64,000 bases of DNA from CAYWMY01 sp046352935 (GCA_046352935.1 JAXMGR010000022.1:3592-67591); one strand, 5' to 3'. Numbered from the stretch's first letter, positions 1-9,329 are shown. Notes: a model not told the origin generated them from the sequence alone. Program-made: numbers and translations.

Positions 1-1065
1 GAACGGCAGTGCCGCCTCGAAGGCCTTGCCGAGCTGATGTTCCTCGGTCACACCGCAGAACGCGGTCGCGAGCACGATCACGGTGAGCCCCACGAGGCCC
101 ACCTCGGCCACGTGCAGAGCGAGGCCGGCGACGAGCAGCAGCGCGACCAGCGCCTGTACGAGGATGCGCTGACGCAGCACCGGAGTCATGCACTCGTCCT
201 GGGTGCGAACGAAATCCCCGAGCACGATGCGCACGCTGTCGGGCAGCGTGGCGCCGTAACCGAACCGGCGATACCGGTTGATCACCATGCAGCAGCACAG
301 TCCGGCGACGAGGACGGGCACCGTGACCGGCGACATGACGTGCAGGAAGCGCAGGAAGTCCCAGCCTGCCTGCTTGCCCACGAGCAGGTTCTGCGGCTCG
401 CCGACCAGGGTCATCACGCCGCCCAGCGTCGTGCCGACGGCCGCGTTCATCATGAGGCTGCGCAGGAAGGCACGGAATCGCTCGAGATCGTCGCGCGAGT
501 ACTCCACGACATCGTCGTCCGTCGACGGGTCGTGGTCCGCATCGACGCGCTTGCCCGATGCGACGCGGTGGTAGACCCCGTAGAAGCCCAGCGCGACGGT
601 GATCACCACCGCCAGCACCGTGAGCGCGTCGAGAAAGGCCGACAGCACCGCGCCGGCGGCGCAGAACGCCAGGTTCAGCAGCACGGCCGACCGGATGCGC
701 ACAAGGATGCGCGAGAAAGCGTAGAGCAGCAGATCGCGCAGGAAATGGATGCCGGCGACCATGAACACGAGCAGCAGGATCACGGGGAAGCCGGTCACGA
801 CCTCACGGTAGACACCGTCCGTGTCGACGAGGCCGAGCAGCACGGCTTCGAGCGCCAGCAGGCCGCCCGGCTGCAACGGGTAGCACGCGAGCGCCATGGC
901 GAGCGTGAAGATGAATTCCGCGAGAAGGACCCATGAGACGGCAACCGGCCCGAGCGCCAGCAGCAGTACGGGGTTGGCGAGCAGGAAGCACAGGATCGTC
1001 CGCTTGTACCAGGCGGGTGCGTGCCCGAGGAACAGCGACCAGGCGGTGCGGGATCTGGGTGACAT
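1..1065 (-). CDS. nhaB: Na+/H+ antiporter NhaB (3' end beyond window)
   Basis: Inner-membrane antiporter that exports Na+ in exchange for H+. 355 codons are visible from an ATG at 1065; the C-terminal part lies outside the window. I translated the frame by hand. It follows the enterobacterial NhaB pattern closely: an N-terminal APAWYK motif, then LLAEFIFTLAMALACYPL (residues 47-64), FLDALTV (144-150, with the conserved Asp at 146), GFYGVYHRVAS (160-170), and GGVMTLVGEPQNLL (215-228). Several hydrophobic helices are evident. It lies 85 nt downstream of the mscS-like gene on the same strand, so it may be co-transcribed with the osmotic-stress operon or have its own promoter. The family call is very secure. 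Confidence 0.95.
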   Translation of the reverse strand, partial: MSPRSRTAWSLFLGHAPAWYKRTILCFLLANPVLLLALGPVAVSWVLLAEFIFTLAMALACYPLQPGGLLALEAVLLGLVDTDGVYREVVTGFPVILLLVFMVAGIHFLRDLLLYAFSRILVRIRSAVLLNLAFCAAGAVLSAFLDALTVLAVVITVALGFYGVYHRVASGKRVDADHDPSTDDDVVEYSRDDLERFRAFLRSLMMNAAVGTTLGGVMTLVGEPQNLLVGKQAGWDFLRFLHVMSPVTVPVLVAGLCCCMVINRYRRFGYGATLPDSVRIVLGDFVRTQDECMTPVLRQRILVQALVALLLVAGLALHVAEVGLVGLTVIVLATAFCGVTEEHQLGKAFEAALPF

Positions 1066-1150
1066 TCGGCTTCCGTCCCTGCGAACGGGGCGGAAGTATA
1101 CGGAACGCCGGGCCGCCAGCCGCCGCTATCGCAACCCGAGCCGCCGGGCC

Positions 1151-2197
1151 TCAGTCCGCCGGCGGCCCGGCCGGGCGCTCGATGAACAGCTTCTGCGTCG
1201 GGTACGCGAACTCCACGCGCATGCCCGCGAGGCCGCGGATGACCGCGAGCATGATCCGCTGCTGGACGTCCATGAACTGGCTGTAGTCGGGGCTCAGCAC
1301 GTAGTAGACGCACTCGTAGTCCAGCGATGATGCGCCGAAGCGCATCAGGTGGCAGCGGTCGAAGCGCGTATCGCGCTGGCGCCGGACGATTTCCGCGACC
1401 AGTCCCGGCACCGCCTCGAGCACGTCCGGCGGCGTCTCGTACAGCACACCGAAGCCGAAGACGACCCGTCGCTCGACCATGCGGCCGTAGTTCCGCACGC
1501 GGCTCGCCAGCAGGTCGGCATTCGCGACCACGAGCTGCTCGCCCGAAAGGCTCCGCAGCTTGGTGCTCTTGATGCCGACCTGCTCGACCGTCCCCATGTG
1601 ATCCGCCAGCACCAGGAAGTCGCCCACGGCGAACGGCTTGTCGAGTGCGATGGCGACCGAGGCCAGCAGGTCACCGAGCACGCTCTGCACCGCGAGCGCG
1701 ACGGCGATGCCGCCGACGCCGAGGCCTGCGACCAGCGCCGTGATGTTGACGCCCAGGTTGTCGAGGGCCATCAACAGCACGACGGCCCAGACGACCAGTC
1801 GCCCGACGAAGCCGACGACGTTCAGCGTCGTCGCGGTCTGTCGATCGCTGGCGAGCAGGTCGCTGCGCCGGTGCCGCAGCCACTGGTCGAGCGCGATTCC
1901 GGACCACAGGCCGATCTGCAGCAGCAGCACGACGACGACGAGCGAGTGCAGCACGTCACCGGCGGCGTCCGGCACGTCGAGCAGGTGCGCTCCGGCGAGC
2001 AGCGACACAGACAGCAGGAACGGCAGTCGCGTCCCGCCGGCCAGGGCCGTCACGACCGGCGCGGCGTCGAGCGAGGCGGGCAGGTGGTGCAGCCGCCAGC
2101 GGACCAGCCACAGCAGACAGAAGACCGTGGTCGATACCGCGGCGGAGATCGTCCACTGGGTGAGGGTGTTCCCGAGCAGATCCGGCATCGGCGGCAT
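1151..2197 (-). CDS. MscS-family small-conductance mechanosensitive channel
   Basis: Predicted membrane channel of 348 aa that would release solutes on hypo-osmotic shock. Four or so hydrophobic segments occupy roughly residues 10-155. They are followed by a Gly/Ala-rich pore helix (about 150-180, containing GLGVGGIAVALAVQS) and the beta domain with FAVGDFLVLADHMGTVEQVG and NYGRMVERR, the standard MscS core. I chose the ATG at 2197 because it sits 2 nt after the stop of the upstream ybdK-like gene; a longer in-frame start at 2296 would overlap that gene by about 100 nt. It is the last gene of the otsB-GH15-otsA-ybdK-mscS run, which fits an osmotic-stress role. Whether it behaves as MscS or as a YbdG/MscM-like paralogue is not decidable from sequence. 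Confidence 0.88.
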   Translation of the reverse strand: MPPMPDLLGNTLTQWTISAAVSTTVFCLLWLVRWRLHHLPASLDAAPVVTALAGGTRLPFLLSVSLLAGAHLLDVPDAAGDVLHSLVVVVLLLQIGLWSGIALDQWLRHRRSDLLASDRQTATTLNVVGFVGRLVVWAVVLLMALDNLGVNITALVAGLGVGGIAVALAVQSVLGDLLASVAIALDKPFAVGDFLVLADHMGTVEQVGIKSTKLRSLSGEQLVVANADLLASRVRNYGRMVERRVVFGFGVLYETPPDVLEAVPGLVAEIVRRQRDTRFDRCHLMRFGASSLDYECVYYVLSPDYSQFMDVQQRIMLAVIRGLAGMRVEFAYPTQKLFIERPAGPPAD

Positions 2198-2199
2198 CT

Positions 2200-3372
2200 T
2201 CAGTCCGGCTCCGGAACAGGCTCCAGCCAGCGTCGCGCGATTGCGCCCACCGTGGCCTGAGATCCGTTGTGCCTGCGGACCCGTGCTCGCAGCCACGCGG
2301 CGTCGTTGTGACAGGCCTGCGCGCGGCCGCGGAGGCGGGCCAGCGCCCTGCCGGTGCCCAGCGCTGCGGCATCCGCAGCCAGCTCGTCCAGCATCTCCAC
2401 GATCGCATCAGCGATCGGGCGCGCGATGCCGCGCGCCGGATCGATCCACGGGGCCCCGAAGCCGTAGCGCGCTGCGCGGAAGCGGTTCACGTCGTAGTAG
2501 AGGTACAGCCGCTCCAGATCCAGCGCGGGTCGCTCACGCAGCAGCCGTCGCGCGAGCGTCTGCAGCAGCGCGACGACGTCCGCAGCCGTCGCGATGGCGA
2601 GTGGAGAATCGCAGACGCGGATCTCGACGGTGCCGAGCTCCGGCTTCGGCCGGATGTCCCAGTACAGGTCCTTCAGCGACTCGATCACACCCGACCTGTA
2701 CAGATCCTCGATGTGACGCGAGAAGCTGCGCCAGTGCACGATCGCCGGAGCGTGTCCGGACAGCGGGAAAGCACGCACCACATTGAGCCGACTGCAGTCG
2801 AAGCCCGTGTCGATCCCGCGCCAGTACGGGGATGCCGCACTCAGCGCCACCAGGTGGGGCACGTACCGACCGAGCGCGTGCAGCAGATAGAGCGCCTCGT
2901 CACCGTCGGCACAGCCCAGGTGCACGTGTTGCGAGTACACGGCGAACTGCCGGGCGAGGTAGCCGTATCTCTCCGCCAGGCGACGGAAGCGCGGATGCGG
3001 GAAGATCACCTGTTCGTTCCAGTCGCAGAACGGGTGCACGCCACCGCCGGCGACGGCGAGGCCGAGTCGCGCGACATGGGCCGCCAGCGTCTGTGCGGTG
3101 CCGCGCAGCTCCGCGCCGAGCTCCGCGGCGTCATGGTGCACGCGCGTCGTGATCTCCACCATCGACTGCGTCAGCTCCGCCTTGACGGGGGCGTCGACGC
3201 CGTCGACCGCCAGCATGCCGAGCACCTCGCGCGCCGCGGCCGCCGGTGTGCCGTCCGTGTCGTGCACCAGCATGACCTCGATCTCGGTGCCGATGCTGAG
3301 GGGCGCGGACGCCGCGAACGGCAGGGCGTGACCGCTGCGGCGGACCCGCGAGGCGGGGACCGCAGCGATCAC
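2200..3372 (-). CDS. YbdK-type carboxylate-amine ligase (glutamate-cysteine ligase 2 family)
   Basis: ATP-grasp-like GCS2 family enzyme of 390 aa that joins a carboxylate to an amine. E. coli YbdK has weak gamma-glutamylcysteine ligase activity, but the true substrate here is unknown. Family marks are GTEIEVMLV near the N-terminus, HVHLG mid-protein, the DTGFDCSRLNVVRAFPLSG stretch, and WDIRPKPELGTVEIRVCDS. I chose the GTG at 3372 because it overlaps the otsA stop as GTGA; the longest open frame (to 3486) would run 118 nt into otsA. The position between otsA and the mscS-like gene suggests a co-regulated stress function, for example making a thiol or a gamma-glutamyl or amide osmolyte. That role is inference. 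Confidence 0.85.
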   Translation of the reverse strand: MIAAVPASRVRRSGHALPFAASAPLSIGTEIEVMLVHDTDGTPAAAAREVLGMLAVDGVDAPVKAELTQSMVEITTRVHHDAAELGAELRGTAQTLAAHVARLGLAVAGGGVHPFCDWNEQVIFPHPRFRRLAERYGYLARQFAVYSQHVHLGCADGDEALYLLHALGRYVPHLVALSAASPYWRGIDTGFDCSRLNVVRAFPLSGHAPAIVHWRSFSRHIEDLYRSGVIESLKDLYWDIRPKPELGTVEIRVCDSPLAIATAADVVALLQTLARRLLRERPALDLERLYLYYDVNRFRAARYGFGAPWIDPARGIARPIADAIVEMLDELAADAAALGTGRALARLRGRAQACHNDAAWLRARVRRHNGSQATVGAIARRWLEPVPEPD

Positions 3373-4796
3373 GGCAGCGCCTCGAGGCGCGTGCAGAGCT
3401 CCGCCGGCGGACGCTCTGCCCTGGCACCTGCGCCAGACAGCGCTTCCAGGAAGCTCCGGTGCCAGCGATGGATGTCGTGCTCGCACAGGTGCCGCATCAT
3501 GGTCTGATGGCGCGCGCGCCGCTCCTCTGCGGGCATTTCCAGGGCCTGTGCGACCGTGCGCGCGACCGCGTCGGCGTCGTAGGGGTTCACGAGCAGCGCA
3601 CCGGTCAGCTCGCCTGCGGCGCCAGCGAGCGGTGAGAGCACGAGCACACCGGGATCGACGGGATCCTGCGCGGCGACGAACTCCTTGGCCACCAGGTTCA
3701 TGCCGTCACGCACAGGAGTGACCAGTCCGACCTGCGCCGCCCGCAGGAATCCCATGAGGTCGGCGTGCTCGAAGTTGCGGTTCAGGTACCGGATCGGCGT
3801 CCAGTCCGCATCGCCGAACCGGCCGTTGATCCGGCCCGCCGCCTGCTCGAGCGCGCGACGGATCTCGCCGTAGGCGCGCACATCGCCGCGGGACAGCGGT
3901 GCGATCTGCAGCAGCGTGACCCTGCCGTGGTATTCCGGGCCTGTTGCCAGCAGGCGTTCGTACGCGCCGAACCGTTCCAGCAGGCCCTTGCTGTAGTCGA
4001 GGCGATCGACGCCGACGATGAGCTTCCGGCCCACGAGGCTCGTGACCATGCGCTGCACGCGCTCACCGGTCGCCGCTGCCGCCGCGGCCTCCTCGATCGG
4101 GCCGCACTCGACGCCGATCGGGAAGACTCCGGTGGCAACGCGGCGGGATCCCACCTGCACGCCGCCATCGACGGTCCGGGTGACCGCCGCCAGGCAGTAG
4201 TCGACCGCGCTGTGGAAGGACGCGAGGTCACCCGTCGTCTGGAAGCCCGTCAGGTCGTACTGGCAGAGATCCGCGACGAGCTCGGCAAAGTTCGGCAGCG
4301 TGCGCAGCATCTCGATGTGCGGGAACGGGATGTGCAGGAAGAATCCGATGCGTCCCGCGAAGCCGGCCTGCCGCAGCAGGCGCCCGAGCGGGATCAGGTG
4401 ATAGTCGTGCACCCAGACCAGGTCGTCGCTCCGCAGCAGCGGTGCTAGGGCGTTCGCGAAGCGCCGGTTCACGTCGAGCCAGGCGCTCCGGCCGTCGCTG
4501 CTGTAGGGCAGGTCGTTGGCGAGGTAATGGAACAACGGCCACAGCACGCCGTTGCAGAAGCCGTTGTAGTAGCGCTCGAACTCGCGCCTCGGTAGATCGA
4601 TCGTGGCGTAGGTGATGCCGCGCCGCACGTGCAGGTCCGCTCCGGCCTGGCGCCGCTCCGCGGTCTCGCCGCTCCAGCCGAACCACAGTCCGCCCCGCGC
4701 CTCGAGTGCCGCCAGCACGCCGACCGTGAGACCGCCCGGAGCGGCGCCGGAGCGCGGCACCGCCACCCGGTTCGAGACGCACACCAGACGGCTCAC
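3369..4796 (-). CDS. otsA: Alpha,alpha-trehalose-6-phosphate synthase (GT20)
   Basis: Cytoplasmic glycosyltransferase that makes trehalose 6-phosphate from UDP-glucose and glucose 6-phosphate, the first step of osmoprotective trehalose synthesis. The protein is 475 aa, normal for OtsA. Visible motifs are VCVSNRVAVP at the N-terminus, a GGL nucleotide loop, WVHDYHLIPLGRLLR, FFLHIPFPHIEM, VDRLDYSKGL, and the C-terminal TPVRDGMNLVAKEFVAAQ followed by a Gly/Glu loop. The GTG start at 4796 overlaps the stop of the GH15 gene as GTGA, giving translational coupling. OtsB is two genes upstream in the same run, so both synthesis enzymes are present. Confidence 0.95.
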   Translation of the reverse strand: MSRLVCVSNRVAVPRSGAAPGGLTVGVLAALEARGGLWFGWSGETAERRQAGADLHVRRGITYATIDLPRREFERYYNGFCNGVLWPLFHYLANDLPYSSDGRSAWLDVNRRFANALAPLLRSDDLVWVHDYHLIPLGRLLRQAGFAGRIGFFLHIPFPHIEMLRTLPNFAELVADLCQYDLTGFQTTGDLASFHSAVDYCLAAVTRTVDGGVQVGSRRVATGVFPIGVECGPIEEAAAAAATGERVQRMVTSLVGRKLIVGVDRLDYSKGLLERFGAYERLLATGPEYHGRVTLLQIAPLSRGDVRAYGEIRRALEQAAGRINGRFGDADWTPIRYLNRNFEHADLMGFLRAAQVGLVTPVRDGMNLVAKEFVAAQDPVDPGVLVLSPLAGAAGELTGALLVNPYDADAVARTVAQALEMPAEERRARHQTMMRHLCEHDIHRWHRSFLEALSGAGARAERPPAELCTRLEALP

Positions 4797-6589
4797 AGGC
4801 TGTCCTCCCACATCGCGCTGAGCCGGCGCGCGCTCGACAGGATGCCGACCATGCTGTAGGTCTGCGGGAAATTGCCCCACAGCTCGCCGGTTGCCGGATC
4901 GACGTGTTCCGACAGCAGGCCGAGCGGTGTCCGCCGATCCAGCAGCGCCTCGAACAGCTCGCGCGCCTCGTCCCTGCGGCCCGTGTCGGCCAGCGCGTTC
5001 ACGTACCAGAACGACGCCACGACGAAGGCGTTGCGGGGCTCACCGAAATCGTCGGCATCGGAGTAGCGCAGCAGGAAGTCGCCGCGCCGCAGGGATTTCC
5101 CGAGCGCATCGAGCGTCGTCCGCATGCGCGGGTCTTCGCGCGACAGGAACCCGAGCTCGCTCATGAGCAGCAGGGTCGCATCCAGGCGCTCGGCATCGAG
5201 CGATGCGGACAGCACGCCGCTGCGGGCGCGCCAGGCCCGCGCGAGGATGCGATCGCGCAGCCGGTTCGCCGCCGTCCGCCAGGAGCTGGCACGGTCCCGG
5301 AGTTCGAGCCGTCCGGCGATCATGGACAGGCGGTCGCAGGCGGCCCAGCACATCACGGCCGGGAACGTGTGCACGTGAACGGCGCCGCGCAGTTCCCACG
5401 GGCCCGCGTCCGGGGTCAGCGCGAGCCGGATCGCACGCTGCCCGATCTCCTCGAGCGCCGCGAACAGTGTCGCGTCTCCGGGTCGCGCCAGTCGTTGATC
5501 GAAGAAGGCATGCGTGGCCGCGAGTACGATCGCGCCGTAGGCATCGTTCTGGCGCTGGGTATGCGCCGCGTTGCCGACGCGGACCGGACCCATGCCGCGA
5601 TAGCCGGCCAGCGTCGCGATCGCGCGTTCTTCCAGGCGGCGCGCTCCGGAGATGCCGAACAGGGGCTGGATCTCGCTGCCCGCCTCGCGGATCGCGACGT
5701 TCAGGATGTAGTCGAGATAGGACTCCATCGTTCGCGTGGCACCGAGGCGGTTCAGTTCCTGGATGACGAAGTAGCTGTCACGCAGCCAGCAATAGCGGTA
5801 GTCCCAGTTGCGTCCGGAACCGGCGGCCTCGGGGATCGACGTCGTCAGGGCCGCCACGATCGCGCCCGTGTCCTCGAAGGTGCAGAGCTTCAGCGTGATG
5901 GCCGCGCGGATCACGGCCTCCTGCCACTCGAAGGGTATGGCGAGGCCGCGGACCCAGTCCTTCCAGTAGTCGACCGTGTCCTGCAGGAAGCTCTGGCCGA
6001 GCCTCTCGGGCGCCTGGTCCAGGGTCTCGTCGGGTCCGAGCAGCAGCCACACGGGCTCGCGGAGGCAGAACGCCCGTTCCTCGAGCAGTGCGGTGATCGA
6101 TGCGTTCGTCGTGACGCGGAAGGCCGAGTCCACCCCACGATAGCTGACGTGATGCGCTCCCGCGGTGATGGTCGGTGGCGAGGCGGCCCACTGGAACCGG
6201 GGCCGCATGCGCAGCCGGACCAGCGGCGTGCCCTCCACCGGCAGCACACCGCGAATCAGCATCGCCGGATGGAACATCCGGCCGCGGTCGCGGAACCGCG
6301 GGCAGAAGTCGACGACGCGGAGCCGGTTGCTCCGGTGGTCCGTGAGCACGGTCTCGAGCACGGCAGTGTTTCGAACGTAGCGTCGCTGCACGTCGGCGAC
6401 ATCGTCGATCTCGACGTCGAAGCTGCCATCGGACCGGGTGCCGCCCGGAAGTTCCTGCAGCAGCGCATGGAACACGGGATCGCCGTCCAGGCGCGGCAGG
6501 CACATCCAGACGACGCGCGCCGGCGCCTGCACCAGCGCAGCGATCTGTCCGTTGCCGATCGCACCGAGATCGAGGGAAGGGCTCGGCAT
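4793..6589 (-). CDS. GH15-family glycoside hydrolase (glucoamylase/trehalase-like)
   Basis: 598-aa member of glycoside hydrolase family 15. It has the family's N-terminal beta-sandwich-like region (SLDLGAIGNGQIAALV), the catalytic barrel signature NWDYRYCWLRDSYFV, a second NDAYGAIV motif, and a C-terminal EHVDPATGELWGNFPQTYSM region. No signal peptide is evident, so it should be cytoplasmic. Genes of this type sit between otsB and otsA in many Proteobacteria and are annotated as glucoamylase or trehalase; turnover of trehalose or of alpha-glucan is the likely job. Its ATG overlaps the otsB stop by 1 nt (TGATG) and its own stop overlaps the otsA GTG start. The exact substrate cannot be told from sequence. 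Confidence 0.88.
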   Translation of the reverse strand: MPSPSLDLGAIGNGQIAALVQAPARVVWMCLPRLDGDPVFHALLQELPGGTRSDGSFDVEIDDVADVQRRYVRNTAVLETVLTDHRSNRLRVVDFCPRFRDRGRMFHPAMLIRGVLPVEGTPLVRLRMRPRFQWAASPPTITAGAHHVSYRGVDSAFRVTTNASITALLEERAFCLREPVWLLLGPDETLDQAPERLGQSFLQDTVDYWKDWVRGLAIPFEWQEAVIRAAITLKLCTFEDTGAIVAALTTSIPEAAGSGRNWDYRYCWLRDSYFVIQELNRLGATRTMESYLDYILNVAIREAGSEIQPLFGISGARRLEERAIATLAGYRGMGPVRVGNAAHTQRQNDAYGAIVLAATHAFFDQRLARPGDATLFAALEEIGQRAIRLALTPDAGPWELRGAVHVHTFPAVMCWAACDRLSMIAGRLELRDRASSWRTAANRLRDRILARAWRARSGVLSASLDAERLDATLLLMSELGFLSREDPRMRTTLDALGKSLRRGDFLLRYSDADDFGEPRNAFVVASFWYVNALADTGRRDEARELFEALLDRRTPLGLLSEHVDPATGELWGNFPQTYSMVGILSSARRLSAMWEDSL

Positions 6590-7383
6590 CAGCGGTCCCC
6601 TGATCCGCCGGCCAGTCGGGCCAGCCAGCCGACGGCTGCATCCACGGATTCGAGCCTTGCCTGCGCGCTCGACGACGGCCGGGGTCGTCCGACCTGCACC
6701 GACAGTCCTCCCAGTTCGTTGACGAGTCGAAACGCGTCCTCATCGACCTCGTCGTCGCCGAGATAGACGGGAGCCCGGCCGTGGAACTGCGGGTCGGTGA
6801 GCACCGCACGGACCGCCGCACTCTTGGATGCGGTCGGTGGGGCGATCTCGAACACCATCGAGCCCTTGATGCGCAGCAGTTCCCCGCCGGCGTGCGCGAC
6901 GATTCGCGCAGTCACGTCGTCGGCCACCTGCGCCAGCGCCGGCGCTGCGCGGTAGTGCAGCGCGAGCGAGAGCCCCTTGTCTTCGAGCAGCAGGCGGGGA
7001 CAGGCCTCGACGAAGCGCTGCAGGCTTCTGCGGGCCATCGCCACTGCGGGGGCCGATGATGCGTTGCGCCACGTCCGGCCGGAGGCGTCACGGCGCTCCA
7101 GGCCGTGAATGCCCGCAATGCTCAAGCCCGGCACGTCCAGCAGGGCATCGATGGTCGCGATCGGCCGGCCGGTGACCAGCGCAACGGCGCCCTCCGTGGT
7201 CGCCAGCAGGCGCGACAGCACGGATGCGGCGTCCGGGTGAGGCCGCGCCAGCAAGGGGGCTGCGGCGATCTCTGCCAGCGTCCCGTCGAAATCGATGAGG
7301 AACGCGGCGCGTGCGGGTGCGCACGGCAGTAACGGAGGGGATGCCTGCGATTGCAGGCTGCGGGGTCCGGCGGTGGCTGACAT
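6589..7383 (-). CDS. otsB: Trehalose-6-phosphate phosphatase
   Basis: HAD-superfamily phosphatase of 264 aa that dephosphorylates trehalose 6-phosphate to trehalose. HAD motif I is DFDGTLAE (nucleophile Asp first). Motif II/cap elements include VTGRP. A KG lysine (RIKGSMVFE) and motif III/IV YLGDDEVDEDAF are all present. I prefer the ATG at 7383 (MSATAGPRS) over the longer in-frame start at 7419, because OtsB proteins begin shortly before the DFDGT motif. It is the first gene of the coupled osmotic operon that continues through GH15, otsA, the ybdK-like ligase and the mscS-like channel, so the promoter should lie in 7384-7465. Confidence 0.93.
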   Translation of the reverse strand: MSATAGPRSLQSQASPPLLPCAPARAAFLIDFDGTLAEIAAAPLLARPHPDAASVLSRLLATTEGAVALVTGRPIATIDALLDVPGLSIAGIHGLERRDASGRTWRNASSAPAVAMARRSLQRFVEACPRLLLEDKGLSLALHYRAAPALAQVADDVTARIVAHAGGELLRIKGSMVFEIAPPTASKSAAVRAVLTDPQFHGRAPVYLGDDEVDEDAFRLVNELGGLSVQVGRPRPSSSAQARLESVDAAVGWLARLAGGSGDR

Positions 7384-7465
7384 GCAGGACACCTTAGGTC
7401 GCCGCACGCAGGGCGCCAATTCGGCGACAGCCGTACGCCCGGTGCCGTAAGCGGACTGCGCAGGG

Positions 7466-8074
7466 TCAGGAAATGCCGGCGTCCAGGGCCATGCGGATCA
7501 GCTCGGCCGTGTTGCGTGCCTGCAGCTTCTCCGACAGGCGGGACTTGTAGACTTCGACCGTGCGCGGGCTGATGTCGAGCAGTACCGCGATCTCGCGGAT
7601 CGAGCGGCCCAGTGCCACCTGCTGGAGCACCTCGCGCTCGCGCGGCGTGAGGCGCTGCAGCCGGTGCTCCTGCGCCGCCGGGCTCGTGCCGGGGCTCCGC
7701 GCCGTCTTTCCGGCGTTGATGGCTTCCTCGACGACATCGAGCAGCACCTTCTCGTCGACGGGCTTTTCGAGGAAATCGACCGCGCCGCCCTTGAGTGCCG
7801 AGCGCGCCGTGGCGGCATCGCCGTGGGCGGTGACGATGACGAGTGGCAATCTGGAACCGCGCTCGGCGAGTCTCGCCTGGACCTGCAGGCCATCGAGCCC
7901 CGGCATGCGCAGATCGACCAGCGCGCAGGAGTCCGGTGCCTCGGCGACCGTCGCGAGGAAATCCTCGCCGCTCGCGAACGAGGCGGTGAGGAAGCCATTC
8001 AGTGCGAGCAGCGTCGCCAGCGAATCGCGGAAGCCGGGATCGTCGTCGACGATGTAGACCTTGCGGCTGCTCAT
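7466..8074 (-). CDS. FixJ/NarL-type response regulator
   Basis: 202-aa DNA-binding response regulator. The receiver domain (about 5-115) has the acidic pocket DDD near residue 10, the phospho-acceptor Asp54 in VDLRMPG, a TAHGDAATA switch region and the conserved Lys in FLEKPVD. The C-terminal LuxR-type helix-turn-helix (about 138-195) contains LTPREREVLQQVALGRSIREIA and SPRTVEVYKSRL. Its ATG overlaps the stop of the sensor kinase gene as ATGA, so the two form one translationally coupled two-component system. The target genes are unknown. It reads toward otsB with an 82-nt gap, so control of the trehalose operon is possible but unproven. Confidence 0.9.
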   Translation of the reverse strand: MSSRKVYIVDDDPGFRDSLATLLALNGFLTASFASGEDFLATVAEAPDSCALVDLRMPGLDGLQVQARLAERGSRLPLVIVTAHGDAATARSALKGGAVDFLEKPVDEKVLLDVVEEAINAGKTARSPGTSPAAQEHRLQRLTPREREVLQQVALGRSIREIAVLLDISPRTVEVYKSRLSEKLQARNTAELIRMALDAGIS

Positions 8075-9171
8075 GGGGGCTGCTCCGGCCAGATGGCCCG
8101 CACGGTGAACGAGAAGACCGAGCCCTCATCGGTGGATGCATCGAGTCGCAACTGGCCGCCATTCGCCGCGACCAGTGTCCTGCTGATCGTCAGGCCGAGT
8201 CCCATGCCCTCCGGCCTGGTCGTCTGAAACGGCTCGAACAGTGTCCCGGCGACCTCCTGCGGGATGCCCGGACCCGAATCCGCGATCCGGAAACGCACGA
8301 CCTCGTCTTCGGCCTTGCCGCTGACCGTGATGCGCTTCCGCCGTGCCGGATCCAGTGTGACGAGCGCGTCGATGGCGTTGCCGACGAGGTTCAGCAGCAC
8401 GGTTTCGAACTGCGTGCGGTCGACGCGGATCCGCGGCAGGCTCCGGGGCAGATCCATGCGCAGTTCGATGCCCAGGCGTTCTGCGTATTCGCGCTGCGCG
8501 GCGAGCGTCTCGCTCACGACAGGGACGGGCGAAAGATCCTCGGGTCGGGTCGTGCCCGCCTGGAAGTAGTCCTGCAGGCGCCGGAGCACGCTGTCCGCAC
8601 GCTCGGCCTCGCGCAGCGCCTTGCCGATCGTCTCTTCGAGACGCGCGTGACGCGATTCATCGGCTGCCAGGTGCCGGCAGGCGTGCAGGTAGTTGCGGAG
8701 CGCGGCGATCGGCTGGCGCAGTTCGTGAGTCACCGCCGAACTCATCTCGGCGGCGGCCGCCAGCCTGAGCGCACGGTTGAGCGCCTCCTGGCGCGCATGG
8801 AGTGCGGCCTCGAGCTGCTTGCGGCGGGAGATGTCGCGGACCACGAACACCTGCAGATCGTGCGCCCGGCCGCTCACGAGCGAACTCGTGACCTCGGCCG
8901 TGAAGCGGCTGCCGTCGGGGCGCAGCGCCTGCATCTCGCGCGATTCACGCGGCGGGTCCGCGGCATCGTAGTCCGGCAGGATGTCCTGGATCCCGGACGG
9001 TTGCGCGGCTCGCCGCCTGGGCGCCAGCAGGCCGCGTGCGGCGCGATTCCCGGGTACCACCGTGCCACTGCGCCGCAGGATCAGGATGGCATCCGGGACC
9101 GCCGAGAGCACCGATCGCAGACGCGGTGCCGACCAGCGGGTCAACAGCGATATCGGATCTCCTCGCGTCAC
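8071..9171 (-). CDS. PAS-domain sensor histidine kinase (FixL-like architecture)
   Basis: Predicted soluble sensor kinase of about 366 aa with no transmembrane helix. A single PAS domain (about 20-118, ending VVRDISRRKQLEAAL) is followed by a HisKA dimerisation segment with His149 in THELRQP and a HATPase_c domain with NAIDAL, DSGPGIP and GMGLGLTISRTL. I prefer the GTG at 9171, preceded by GGAG 7 nt upstream; a longer GTG start at 9213 has no Shine-Dalgarno sequence. The PAS lacks the heme-histidine stretch I know from FixL, so oxygen sensing should not be assumed. It is coupled to the downstream response regulator. Confidence 0.87.
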   Translation of the reverse strand: MTRGDPISLLTRWSAPRLRSVLSAVPDAILILRRSGTVVPGNRAARGLLAPRRRAAQPSGIQDILPDYDAADPPRESREMQALRPDGSRFTAEVTSSLVSGRAHDLQVFVVRDISRRKQLEAALHARQEALNRALRLAAAAEMSSAVTHELRQPIAALRNYLHACRHLAADESRHARLEETIGKALREAERADSVLRRLQDYFQAGTTRPEDLSPVPVVSETLAAQREYAERLGIELRMDLPRSLPRIRVDRTQFETVLLNLVGNAIDALVTLDPARRKRITVSGKAEDEVVRFRIADSGPGIPQEVAGTLFEPFQTTRPEGMGLGLTISRTLVAANGGQLRLDASTDEGSVFSFTVRAIWPEQPP

Positions 9172-9329
9172 GTGCAGTCTCCGCTCGGAGCCCCACTGTA
9201 GCGGGCAGGCCACGGGCGCGCACCCGTGATCCCGCGTACGTCAGAACCCGTATCCCGGGTGTCGGTTGCGGTCCGTGGGCGCTACACTGCGCGCCGCCCC
9301 GAATCTCCGTGGCTGCGAGCCGATTTCTC

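Noticed and set aside
4904..6766. 620-codon plus-strand frame opposite the GH15 gene
   Set aside because: Antisense shadow of a gene with clear GH15 motifs.
8071..9171. FixL-like heme PAS oxygen sensor
   Set aside because: The PAS domain lacks the heme-binding His region that I know from FixL, so only the general architecture is FixL-like.
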